Positions 23,601 to 32,750 of a DNA stretch of 64,000 nucleotides are shown here, piece by piece. Every line of letters starts with the position of its first letter. Position 1 is the stretch's first letter. The stretch comes from Lingula anatina (lineage: Eukaryota; Brachiopoda; Lingulata; Lingulida; Lingulidae). The position numbers and the translations under genes were made by a program. The notes below the pieces were generated by a model. It saw nothing but the letters and a program-made list of their open reading frames with translations, searched no databases and had not been told where the DNA came from. The stretch is from the NCBI RefSeq assembly GCF_001039355.2, contig NW_019775435.1:153327-217326 (forward strand). The letters run 5' to 3'.

Positions 23601-26600
23601 TACATTCCCTTTACGAAAAAGGCGGCCCGGAGGGCCGGCTGCTACTTTTATAACAGATGAATATTCGATGAATAAACACCCTGCAAAGATGTTCATATCA
23701 TATGGAGTGGAACAAAAGCGCCACTTCTCCCACTCTCTATTGACAAATTCGTGTCAATCATGCTTGTCCTGGTAACACCAACAGCAGGTGCGTTGACACT
23801 GGACTACAGGACACCGATCGATTCTAAGATACTGATGTTTATTTACAGCATACAGAGGCTCTGATTTCGAAGAGAGAATATTTGTTAACCGTAATAGCGA
23901 CAACCAAAACCATCCCGTTTGTACAGGTATGCTGATTCACACATGAGATAGAACGACTAAACTGGTCGTAATTTGCCCAACATAAGAACCAAGAACACAC
24001 GTACGTTTACACTCCAGCAAATGCACACTGCACTGTTAATGTACACATAAAAAGGGTAGGCCTACACGTAGAGAAAGCATCACGTAGAGAAAGCATCATT
24101 GCAAACACGATTGTAAACGAACAGAATGAAAAGCTTCAATGCTGTTCTGCAATATTTGTATAAACTAAGCTTTCTAGTTTAAAATTCTCCGTTGAGTTAA
24201 TGGTTTAGATGTTTGAAGACAATTTCATATATTGGTCACATAATTCTTTTACATAACAATTGTAATGAATATTTTGCATGAAATATAAAAATTGCGGCCA
24301 CACTTTCAACTTTAAGAGCATGTTAGTGGTACAGGTAGACCTATTCTTGTGTACCATTTGCATTTGAAAATTCCCCATCCATGAAAGAGGCTTTGACAGC
24401 CACGGCTGTTTATTTCATTTCCTTCAATCTCCCAAGTAAGGAAGTCAGTCACACGCGCAGAGAGGTATCCATGACGACGGTTTGACCTCCTTGAATGAGA
24501 TCACGCGAGAGGTCAAGCATTTGCGTGAGTTTACAGTTCCTAGTCGTTCAACTGAAACCCACCTAAACACAATGTGTTTCAAAATACACACGAAGAGTCT
24601 TGTCTATTCCCTAACTGCATCACACATGAAGCATAAAGAATCATTTTACATTCAGGTTATATACGCTCGGTGTTGTGACGTTAATTCCAAACATCAGCCT
24701 ACAATTTCCCAGGCAGCGAAGCGGAAATGATGTATCAACCCATCACTTCTAAAACTTTTGGTTGATCAGATTAATAGAAGCATAAGTGGCAAAGCAAAAA
24801 TGACTTATTGGCCAGCGTATAATTCTGTTGTCATGTATCATATCTACATCTATTATGCATGAAATAGACTAGTCCCAAGAGGAAAACTTGACTGTAAACA
24901 TACATGCTTGGTGTAGGCCTACTTGACTGAAAAACCACTTGTAATTGTCTACCAAGAGATGTCTTAACGCAGAAAGAGACGATTTAAGTGCAGTGTATGT
25001 TTCTAATTTTCGTGTATCCATGACAAAAGCACTGCGTCTGGTGGGACATCTTTTAATGGGTTTTTTATTTTCGGTTCACTTTTCTTAATTATTTTTTTTA
25101 TTTTCAGAAAATCTCAATGATATTGGCCTACTGTCTTACTCATAGCCAACTTTTTCAAAACTTATGAATTAACATACTGTCAGTGTGGAGGCATTATTTC
25201 GTGGTGGTCAAACTTACTTAGGAGTAGACAGTATAAAGACAAGGTAGCAATATGTTTAATTTAACTGACTATAGAAGATAATGACAGTGGGATTAGAATA
25301 TCCATTTCGATTTCAGCATTCACTAACGTTTATGTATGTCAAAGCATTTGTTACATGTCAGATGGTATTTTTTATTTACATCGATAAAAGTCTTCCAGGG
25401 TTAACATTGGTTTTTAAGAAAAAAAATCACCCAACAGTCCCGCACTTCCGCGCTAATGTTAACAGTCAAAAGGCGTTTAAATAGCAAAGAAATTAATTCC
25501 ACTGTTTTTTTAAAATTTTAATTAAAATCTCCAAGGTGCACAACACCCAAAACCTTTGACAAAATTACAATTTATAAATTCATATGGGGATCTCAGTTTC
25601 TAATGTTTGACTACCTCTGTCTTGGGCTGGAGGTCGGTGGATTTCACGCGAAAGGTTAAAAACAGAAACTTAGACTGGGTTCCCATACTTAGATCGATCC
25701 ATCTGGATCAACCTAACTCCCTGGGTGTTCACGCAAAATTGCTATCAGCTCAAGAGGCTTAAATGTCTGTCACGCCTACCGAATCAGCTAGGGGTAAAGA
25801 TAATTACTCCCTAACAGTTTTACTAGGCGTGACAGACGTTTAAGACGGTTAGTTTGATAGCAATTTAGTGAGACTCCCGAGGGAGTGCGAATGGTCTCTT
25901 AGAACCCAAAAACGGGTTAGTTCCTAATTTCCTCAACAGATTTAGATGGGTCAGACTTTGGTATTTAAGGGAAACCGCTAAAATTTACAAAATAATTCAT
26001 TCTTTTGCTTCGTAAAGGCTTAATGCACATTGGACGCTTGTAAAGAGGCAATAGGCAAATGCAAACATCAAAACTTAAGAATATTTGTCAAACACTGGAA
26101 GAAATGTTTTAACGCTTGCAAATCTCTTGTGTAAGCCGCCTGCTGATGTAATGGGAAAAAAACGGACGCATTATGCTGTGTTTCAGGCACAATTATCAAA
26201 TTTCCATTTAATTGCTTGAAGTGGAACGAGGGATATCGACGTGCAGGTTCTGTCGCCTGTATTCGTTTTAGTAATGCGTTCGCAAACAGTTTACCTCATT
26301 CTCTGATTTGTCTGTCAAAAATCGTTTTAAGCTTTTCTGTATACAAGGTAATTATTGATCTTTAAGATTGTGAAGTTCAAAATGGAATTTGTCATTAGAT
26401 CTCACAGACGTGGAGAGTTAATTATTAATAATTCCATGTTTGATTTCCACTTTAATTGTACCTCCAGACATGACTTAGGCAGAAGCGATTTAGACCTGTT
26501 ATCTAATTAAATTCTCTAGCAATCAGTGTGAAGATTCCAAGTGTCTAGACCCAGTGTCACAAAGAGTCAAGATTCATGGTCTAAGCTTAGACTGCTTTAA

Positions 26601-27564
26601 TCGAATAGCCGACAATGCAAAATCAGCTCTGTGATTTATGCATAAGATCTTTAAGAATTATAACCCCATAATAAATGTTTTTGATATTGTAGTACATGTA
26701 CCTTCAAGGTCATCAGCATGAGTTGAAACATTCTTTAAGATAAACAATTTGGTCAAAGCTTGGTTCACAGGGAAAAAAACACAAACAAAACTTCAAATTA
26801 CTTGTAAAACGCAACTTAGTCGGCTAATTTTCAATACCAGATATTACCCCGAACAAATGACGCAGATTTTCTTTGGCCCCTGTACATTACCTGGACACGA
26901 GGAGTTGTCCTCGCATATCTCAATCTCCTCCCTCAGCCCATTAAAACAGGCGACCACGCAGTCCCTTGTCCGGTGCCTTATCCCTTGTCCGCACTGGTTG
27001 TCACAGTCCGACCAAGGTCCCCAAGCTGACCAAACAAGAGGGCTGGACTCAGGGATCAACTGTATTGCTACAATGAAAGTGTGTTGAGCAATCTATGAGC
27101 GAAACTTTTCAACAAAAACTGAAATTTCCGATAGCGTCAGCCTGCAATATTATTATTATTTTTTAATTCTAGAATGATTGAAACGTGAGGCGTAGATATT
27201 AAGTAGGGCCTCTTATTAATGCGTTTTCCTACTAAAATATACAGATATAATAAATAATATATTTTAGTATTATGTGACAAGTGAATAGAATAAAGTGAAA
27301 AGAATGTAGAATAAACGAAGACTGAAAATTTAAGAGTGAAGGGCATCAACGGTTGTCGGAGATGTAATCGAATAGCCGAAGCTAAACGAAAAAAAGGCAA
27401 AATTCGACAAGCGTCCAAAAAATGGAAAACAATAGCTTAATTTGGTCAAAACAACCTACATGATATTAATGGCGACGTGAGTCGTACAAATGAAAATAAG
27501 TGGTAGTAGTAGTACAGTAGCACCGGTACAGGAAGAAGAAGAGCAGCAGAAGGGTAATTGACAA

Positions 27565-27606
<42 letters not shown>

Positions 27607-30064
27607 CTTTATTGAAACATAGCAACCCGAAGGTTGAAGTTATATATATGTATATATGTGAACTTTGTTTAATTGCAGCAGTATATCCTGAAGGACAGTG
27701 AGTCCTGTGCCCTGTTGGTAAGATGTCAATACATTGGGCGTGGTCTCTGTGTAGGTACATTAGTCTGGGCATAACTCCATAGAACTGTGCAGACCATTCC
27801 GTTTGTCTGGCAATGTCTGTCTTTTTCGCGCCATTCTGGCACAGATTTACAATTTTGTAAAACAGTGTTGAACTCATTTTACGCACTGCAAAACCGACCG
27901 CTTACATGCAGTAGTTGCCGACATATGGATACTTTTTTGACGGAACCATGCTTCGCCAAAGCCCAGCTTAGACCAGGCCAAAGGAGCACTACCCAATTAA
28001 ATCACTGCATATTACACAACGCAACAGTGCAACAGACTTGGTAGTCAGTTAACTGGTAGCGAAACACCTGACTTCACATTTCTCCAGTCAGATATCTTAT
28101 ATGAGATCTATTTTATGAAAAAAGAACGCATTTTTACCTAAGCATACCGTTGAAACTGAAATATTCCATATTAAATGTCAAGTCTGTATATATGTCAAAG
28201 GCCCGGACCAAACTAGTCCTATGCATAAAAAGCCCAGACCCCATGTTTATTACGCCCTGGCTGGTCCCATTCGTTATGGTGTCTTTGCATTGTTAACAGC
28301 ATAATGTTCAAGTTAATTGACCAAGTTAATTGGCCAAGCTGCCAGTTTGTTTGCATGGCATGTGCAGGGGATGTCTTAGATTAAGGTACATATTATGATA
28401 CTTACAGGTGTGGCAAATGAGATATAGTTGTATTTCATTACCTTGATTTTGTAAAATACATCTGAGGATGATACTTTTAAAGATGTTTAAAGAAAAGACA
28501 TGTAGATTGATTTAGTAACATTTACTAAAGAAATGTTAAATTAAAGGCGAGCTTCATTTGTTAGTATACTTTTTAATTTATTTATTTATTTTTAAAAATG
28601 AAATTTATTTAAGTCAGAGAAGCCTGGTCATTTTGGCCCTGTTGCACTCTATAGTCGCTCTCACCTCCCTGGGGAGGATACAGCCCAGCTGCCATATTAG
28701 GCACTCAGAGCTAACAAACGTATCATTTCTCCACTGCCAGACCAGACCCCCTGCTTTAGTCCCTTAGTGCTGAGTGCCAAGCGGGGAGACAGCAAGTACC
28801 GTTTATAAAGGACTGGTATGTCCCCGGACGGGTTTGAATCCACGTCCTCCCGCTCCGGTGGCGGAAACTCTAACCACAAGGCCATTCGGTCGGTCAATCG
28901 TTATCGGCAGTAATGTTGATGGTCATTCGATAGATAACAACTCGGAACCCATCTTTCGTCTGAAAATGTCCACGATAACTATACACTTTTCTTCAATGCC
29001 AGCCCCAATAAATACCCCTGTAGAACCAACGCGTGAAATCTTCTGAGAGCAATTCCGTGCAATTTCTATAGGCAGAGTAGTAGAATCGAACTCGTAATAA
29101 TAGTTGCTCCAATGTCGTTTTGTTCGTGACACACAATCTTGAGCGTCTACAATAAGCAGTGCTTTTTTCAAAGGTTTATTTATAGTTCTACCTAATTGAA
29201 CTAGCTTGTTGGCAGGGTTCGATTTAAGGACATTCATGTACAGTGGGCTAAAATAATTTCAAGCTGGTGTATCTTTCATAGCAACTCATCGACGTAAAAT
29301 CTTTTTGTAGTATCGAATTACAGAGCATCAACGTATTGAGACTGAAGTTACATGCACATATAAAAGCTGAATCACTTAAAACTGTTGTTTCTTTTTATGT
29401 CTGTACTTAAATAATATTAGGCTGTTGTCAGGGAAATAGTTAGATAAAGAAAAGGGACGCAAACCTTTTGTTTAGTTAAAGCATAAAATCAAAAAATTAT
29501 CTTTGCTTGCTCGCTTGCTCCAAGAACTTGCTTTTAGGATGGCAAAGATGTTGTTTTTCGACAAATGCTGTGCAGGGCGCCGCAAGACTGTTTGGTTGTG
29601 GTAGTTTGGAACAAGACAGCAGTTCATTTGAAAAGAAGAAGGTTAAACAGTGCATAGAAAATAGATAGATAGATTTTGATGCAAAGCAGAGCAATAAATA
29701 TTCAACGAACTAAAGAAAAGAAACTTGTCACAGAAACAATGTATATGTACAAACAATATCATTGTAGAACAATAAATTTCTGAGCACAAAACCGTGAAAT
29801 ATTCCAATGAAGACCCGTAAAATGCCACCCATTTTCTATCAAACAATTCCCCAACCGTGAATTGTCATCAAGACTTCTACATTTGAGCTGAAGGTAACGT
29901 TCATCAAAAGGAGAAATATGGTAATGGTTATTTTACACTATAATTATCAAGAAACTAAAATAAAATTTAATGAGAATTACTACGCTGTATTTAGACTTTA
30001 ATCACAAGTAATAATAGCTGAATTTCTTACCTAGACAGAGAACCAAAACCACCCAACGCTTCAT
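11120..30064 (-). CDS. TSP1-C-type lectin-sushi transmembrane receptor-like protein
   Basis: Ten exons join in phase 1 at every junction to 3708 nt, or 1235 residues: 30031-30064, 26891-27067, 17693-17872, 16971-17135, 16528-16749, 15831-16016, 15128-15370, 12873-14816, 12210-12395, 11120-11490. Order: signal peptide (1-11 plus), TSP1 (12-70), TSP1 (71-130), CTLD (131-259), CTLD (260-402), CCP1-7 (403-928), Ser/Thr/Asn-rich N-glycosylation-rich stalk (929-1050), CCP8 (1051-1112), RARR (1121-1124), membrane span (about 1135-1153) and an 82-residue tail. All cysteine modules bind glycans or proteins in known families, so a surface recognition or adhesion role, possibly in immunity, is inferred. 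An identical first exon at 31737-31770 lies in a suspect duplication. I know no named gene with this order. Confidence 0.85.
12210..12395 (-). CDS. Eighth sushi/CCP domain exon
   Basis: The 186-nt phase 1-1 exon encodes 62 residues beginning [19 protein letters not shown], with [27 protein letters not shown] and a final SACSG. The four cysteines and the G-x-W before the last Cys make it a CCP. It has good splice sites (TTTCAG|TCATT and CTCTG|GTAAGA) and connects the stalk to the membrane exon. It has no long open frame with its own start codon, so it is easy to miss. Confidence 0.88.
12873..14816 (-). CDS. Single exon with seven sushi/CCP domains and a Ser/Thr-rich stalk
   Basis: The 1944-nt phase 1-1 exon encodes 648 residues. 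Seven CCP modules can be counted from their Cys...Cys...Cys-x-x-G-x-W...Cys pattern at about residues 403-467, 468-532, 533-606, 607-683, 684-760, 761-829 and 830-928. They are followed by a 122-residue Ser/Thr/Asn-rich segment with many N-x-S/T sequons. The modules are long for CCPs (65-99 residues against the usual 55-65) because of insertions full of sequons. Sushi domains mediate protein contacts in complement and adhesion proteins. Having seven in one exon is unusual, since CCPs are normally one per exon. Confidence 0.9.
15128..16016 (-). CDS. C-type lectin domain 2 (exons 15831-16016 and 15128-15370)
   Basis: The first exon reads [18 protein letters not shown], then HWGDAKSDC and [14 protein letters not shown]. 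The second has [21 protein letters not shown] and MYMCKIRG. All four core cysteines are present. The sugar-site tripeptide is QPN, a hybrid of galactose-type QPD and mannose-type EPN, and the WND motif is WVD. Variant tripeptides of this kind are common in molluscan lectins; the ligand cannot be predicted. The intron splitting CTLD2 sits where the CTLD1 intron does, so the two domains are probably duplicates. Confidence 0.9.
16528..17135 (-). CDS. C-type lectin domain 1 (exons 16971-17135 and 16528-16749)
   Basis: The first exon carries [26 protein letters not shown] and [13 protein letters not shown], the standard N-terminal half of a CTLD. The second carries [15 protein letters not shown], a PEPMG loop and ending [15 protein letters not shown]. 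The WIGL-like core is present. The usual inner cysteine pair near the EPN/WND region is absent and the loop reads EPM rather than EPN or QPD, so canonical calcium-dependent sugar binding is doubtful. Both exons are phase 1-1. Confidence 0.88.
17433..17680. repeat. Two long (TA)n tracts
   Basis: (TA)n runs at about 17433-17512 and 17612-17680 are separated by about 100 bases of unique sequence, inside the intron next to the second TSP1 exon. They can form cruciforms and are likely length-polymorphic. Confidence 0.95.
17693..17872 (-). CDS. Thrombospondin type 1 repeat 2
   Basis: The 180-nt phase 1-1 exon encodes 60 residues with [19 protein letters not shown], then [11 protein letters not shown] and CNTQAC. 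This is a complete TSP1 repeat with the WxxW motif and the CSxTCG-like CTNLCG. The donor (GTTG|GTATGT) sits about 12 bases from a (TA)n tract at 17612-17680. Confidence 0.93.
18981..19078 (+). mobile_element. Retroelement remnant with hammerhead-like ribozyme motif
   Basis: CTGATGA at 19003-19009 is followed by a GTCTG/CAGAC stem (19011-19015 with 19024-19028), GAAA at 19029-19032 and a UAUU/AAUA stem that continues in CTGGT-AAG-ACCAG. It ends in TATA with a predicted cleavage point after 19060. That order matches a type I hammerhead as found in Penelope-like elements and retrozymes. One extra A sits between A9 and the first stem II pair, and stem I pairing is poor, so it may be inactive. The flanking GAATGAG...CTCATTC hairpin is an alternative fold. 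Confidence 0.45.
22781..23042. mobile_element. Foldback MITE (Tc1/mariner-like ends)
   Basis: The terminal inverted repeats share the block GGACAATAGAAGTGTCACCC on the left and its complement on the right (at about 23013-23036). Outer bases read CACTCAATGG and CAGTGTGTG. A TA precedes the left end and follows the right end, as expected for TA target-site duplication. There is no transposase frame inside, so it is non-autonomous. Confidence 0.75.
25676..25915. mobile_element. Foldback MITE family 2, copy 1
   Basis: It begins GACTGGGTTCCCATACTTAG. A near-palindrome pairs ATTGCTATCAG...GTCTGTCACGCCTA with TAGGCGTGACAGAC...TGATAGCAAT around a centre near GATAATTACTCC. The same layout recurs at 46620-46855, which also starts GACTGGGTTCCCATA. 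Confidence 0.75.
26891..27067 (-). CDS. Thrombospondin type 1 repeat 1
   Basis: The 177-nt phase 1-1 exon encodes 59 residues with [17 protein letters not shown], then RHRTRDC and a final SSCPG. The W-x-x-W-x-x-W-like ladder and the C-x3-C-G spacing are diagnostic for TSP1 repeats, which can bind glycans and carry C-mannosylation on the tryptophans. It is isolated in the genome: about 3 kb from the first exon and about 9 kb from the next exon. Confidence 0.92.
27068..30030. other. Intron between the first coding exon and the first TSP1 exon
   Basis: No conserved exon found. It contains an (AAT)n run (about 27566-27606), a tRNA-derived SINE (28575-28895) and the start of the 1.7 kb duplication (from 29339). 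Confidence 0.55.
28575..28895 (-). mobile_element. tRNA-derived SINE
   Basis: On the minus strand the head reads GACCGACCGAATGGCC. It is followed by an A-box (TGGCCTTGTGGTTAGAG, 28868-28884) and a B-box (GGATTCAAACC, 28831-28841) at tRNA-like spacing, then an unrelated body and a tail of ATTTTTAAAAATAAATAAAT type. This is the build of a polymerase III SINE with a tRNA-like head. It is not a functional tRNA because the acceptor stem cannot close. Confidence 0.8.
30031..30064 (-). CDS. First coding exon (signal peptide start) of the lectin/sushi gene
   Basis: The 34-nt exon encodes [11 protein letters not shown] plus one base, a compact signal-peptide start, with the strong donor CTAG|GTAAGAA. 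The phase 1 end fits the TSP1 exon at 27067, completing a hydrophobic leader. It lies in copy 1 of a 1.7 kb duplication; copy 2 has the same exon. Confidence 0.75.
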
Positions 30065-31736
30065 CGATGCACCGTTGTAGTACTATGGCCGAGATTTAAC
30101 GTTAAAGTCACTGTCGGCACTAGCCAGTGGTCACTACAGACCGTAGTCCAGCGGTAATAACACTTAACCGACCCATTCACATTGTCCATTACTCGAGGCG
30201 ACTGTCCAAGCTGGTTGTAGTATTGGGTAGAACAGATACTGCCTTATCGCGATGTTCCTTGATTATAAGTGCAATTTTGCAGGGGTTGGAGGGGAGAAGG
30301 TTAGTCTTGATGGTCAAATTACTCTGAGTTCTCTTTAATTAATATAGCTCTCAAATGTGACAAGTCCGAGCGTAGTTTTTCCGTCGTGCAAGCCGCTTTT
30401 AGTTCTTGGTTATCGTTAAACTTTTTCGTCTATTGTGTCCCCTCCCTCTTGAGCGACTTCTCCTTGCTGATTCCAACTATTTTTTTTACTGCCTTCAAAC
30501 ACATAAAATAGGGCCCATACCTATTGGGAATTTTTTATGGTGCTTCTCGGTTATTTTTCAATTGTAACTACACTATGAGTATGATGCTTTCCTTTGGTGA
30601 CGCGTTACCATTGCTTGCTGTTGACAAACAGTTCTGGATCTTATACCTTTCACAAAATGATCTGCGCTTTTTACAAGTTGCAATGTGCCTTAGTCCATTG
30701 TCTTCTGTTATCGATGATTTTCCCTGTGTATAAAAAAGAAATAGTGCCTCTTTTGTCCTTCCTTGTTGTGTGCTCTTATTTTACTACTGGGGTATCTTTT
30801 GTTATTAATGCCAATCTGTAGTTCTACAAGTAGCGTTGTCCTTCTTGTCTTGTTTCAGCTAAAACTTATCACTCATTGCCAGTCCCTCTGAACGAGAGAC
30901 ACATTTGTTTGATGGTAGTTTATCCAACAGCTATTTGGATTAATTTTCACGTGGGTTGACGCGCTCCAGCATTAACGCGTCCCTTGTTATTGATGTGTCA
31001 ATGCCAAATGTAAAATCTAGTGTCGGGAAACATTTATCTAGCACNAGACTGAAGTTACATGCACATATAAAAGCTGAATCACTTAAAACTGTTGTTTCTT
31101 TTTATGTCTGTACTTAAATAATATTAGGCTGTTGTCAGGGAAATAGTTAGATTAAGAAAAGGGACGCAAACCTTTTGTTTAGTTAAAGCATAAAATCAAA
31201 AATTATCTTTGCTTGCTCGCTTGCTCCAAGAACTTGCTTTTAGGATGGCAAAGATGTTGTTTTTCGACAAATGCTGTGCAGGGCGCCGCAAGACTGTTTG
31301 GTTGTGGTAGTTTGGAACAAGACAGCAGTTCATTTGAAAAGAAGAAGGTTAAACAGTGCATAGAAAATAGATAGATAGATTTTGATGCAAAGCAGAGCAA
31401 TAAATATTCAACGAACTAAAGAAAAGAAACTTGTCACAGAAACAATGTATATGTACAAACAATATCATTGTAGAACAATAAATTTCTGAGCACAAAACCG
31501 TGAAATATTCCAATGAAGACCCGTAAAATGCCACCCATTTTCTATCAAACAATTCCCCAACCGTGAATTGTCATCAAGACTTCTACATTTGAGCTGAAGG
31601 TAACGTTCATCAAAAGGAGAAATATGGTAATGGTTATTTTACACTATAATTATCAAGAAACTAAAATAAAATTTAATGAGAATTACTACGCTGTATTTAG
31701 ACTTTAATCACAAGTAATAATAGCTGAATTTCTTAC

Positions 31737-31770
31737 CTAGACAGAGAACCAAAACCACCCAACGCTTCAT
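31737..31770 (-). CDS. Duplicate first coding exon of the lectin/sushi gene
   Basis: It is identical to the exon at 30031-30064, including donor and upstream leader, and offset by 1706 bases. It could serve as an alternative first exon if the duplication is real. The single N at 31045 that joins the copies makes an assembly artefact more likely. Confidence 0.5.
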
Positions 31771-32750
31771 CGATGCACCGTTGTAGTACTATGGCCGAGA
31801 TTTAACGTTAAAGTCACTGTCGGCACTAGCCAGTGGTCACTACAGACCGTAGTCCAGCGGTAATAACACTTAACCGACCCATTCACATTGTCCATTACTC
31901 GAGGCGACTGTCCAAGCTGGTTGTAGTATTGGGTAGAACAGATACTGCCTTATCGCGATGTTCCTTGATTATAAGTGCAATTTTGCAGGGGTTGGAGGGG
32001 AGAAGGTTAGTCTTGATGGTCAAATTACTCTGAGTTCTCTTTAATTAATATAGCTCTCAAATGTGACAAGTCCGAGCGTAGTTTTTCCGTCGTGCAAGCC
32101 GCTTTTAGTTCTTGGTTATCGTTAAACTTTTTCGTCTATTGTGTCCCCTCCCTCTTGAGCGACTTCTCCTTGCTGATTCCAACTATTTTTTTTACTGCCT
32201 TCAAACACATAAAATAGGGCCCATACCTATTGGGAATTTTTTATGGTGCTTCTCGGTTATTTTTCAATTGTAACTACACTATGAGTATGATGCTTTCCTT
32301 TGGTGACGCGTTACCATTGCTTGCTGTTGACAAACAGTTCTGGATCTTATACCTTTCACAAAATGATCTGCGCTTTTTACAAGTTGCAATGTGCCTTAGT
32401 CCATTGTCTTCTGTTATCGATGATTTTCCCTGTGTATAAAAAAGAAATAGTGCCTCTTTTGTCCTTCCTTGTTGTGTGCTCTTATTTTACTACTGGGGTA
32501 TCTTTTGTTATTAATGCCAATCTGTAGTTCTACAAGTAGCGTTGTCCTTCTTGTCTTGTTTCAGCTAAAACTTATCACTCATTGCCAGTCCCTCTGAACG
32601 AGAGACACATTTGTTTGATGGTAGTTTATCCAACAGCTATTTGGATTAATTTTCACGTGGGTTGACGCGCTCCAGCATTAACGCGTCCCTTGTTATTGAT
32701 GTGTCAATGCCAAATGTAAAATCTAGTGTCGGGAAACATTTATCTAGCAC

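Larger units (their letters stand above)
17873..26890. other. Large (9 kb) intron between the two TSP1 exons
   Basis: I found no additional in-phase exon of a known domain. It contains a hammerhead-like retroelement remnant (18981-19078), a foldback MITE (22781-23042), a second foldback MITE (25676-25915) and two diverged copies of a short repeat ending in ATTCGATGAATA-like sequence (about 21475-21580 and 23615-23690). A missed small exon cannot be excluded. Confidence 0.5.
29339..32750. repeat. 1.7 kb tandem duplication joined by one N
   Basis: Copy 1 (29339-31044) and copy 2 (31046-32750) are the same apart from one A/T difference (AGATAAAG against AGATTAAG) and one A in a poly-A run. They meet at an N at 31045. 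Each copy holds the signal-peptide exon of the lectin/sushi gene. Near identity plus the N suggests two haplotypes or overlapping contigs placed side by side. Confidence 0.95.

Noticed and set aside
28784-28897. Possible functional tRNA gene
   Set aside because: A and B boxes are present, but the acceptor stem does not close and a SINE body follows.
28923-29237. 104-codon minus-strand frame with [12 protein letters not shown], faintly like an isochorismatase/nicotinamidase start
   Set aside because: Only one short block resembles the family, catalytic residues are not recognisable, and it lies in an intron of the lectin/sushi gene. Not enough to call even a pseudogene.
29497-32527. Sets of identical small frames in two places
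   Set aside because: They repeat only because of the 1.7 kb duplication and lack recognisable domains.
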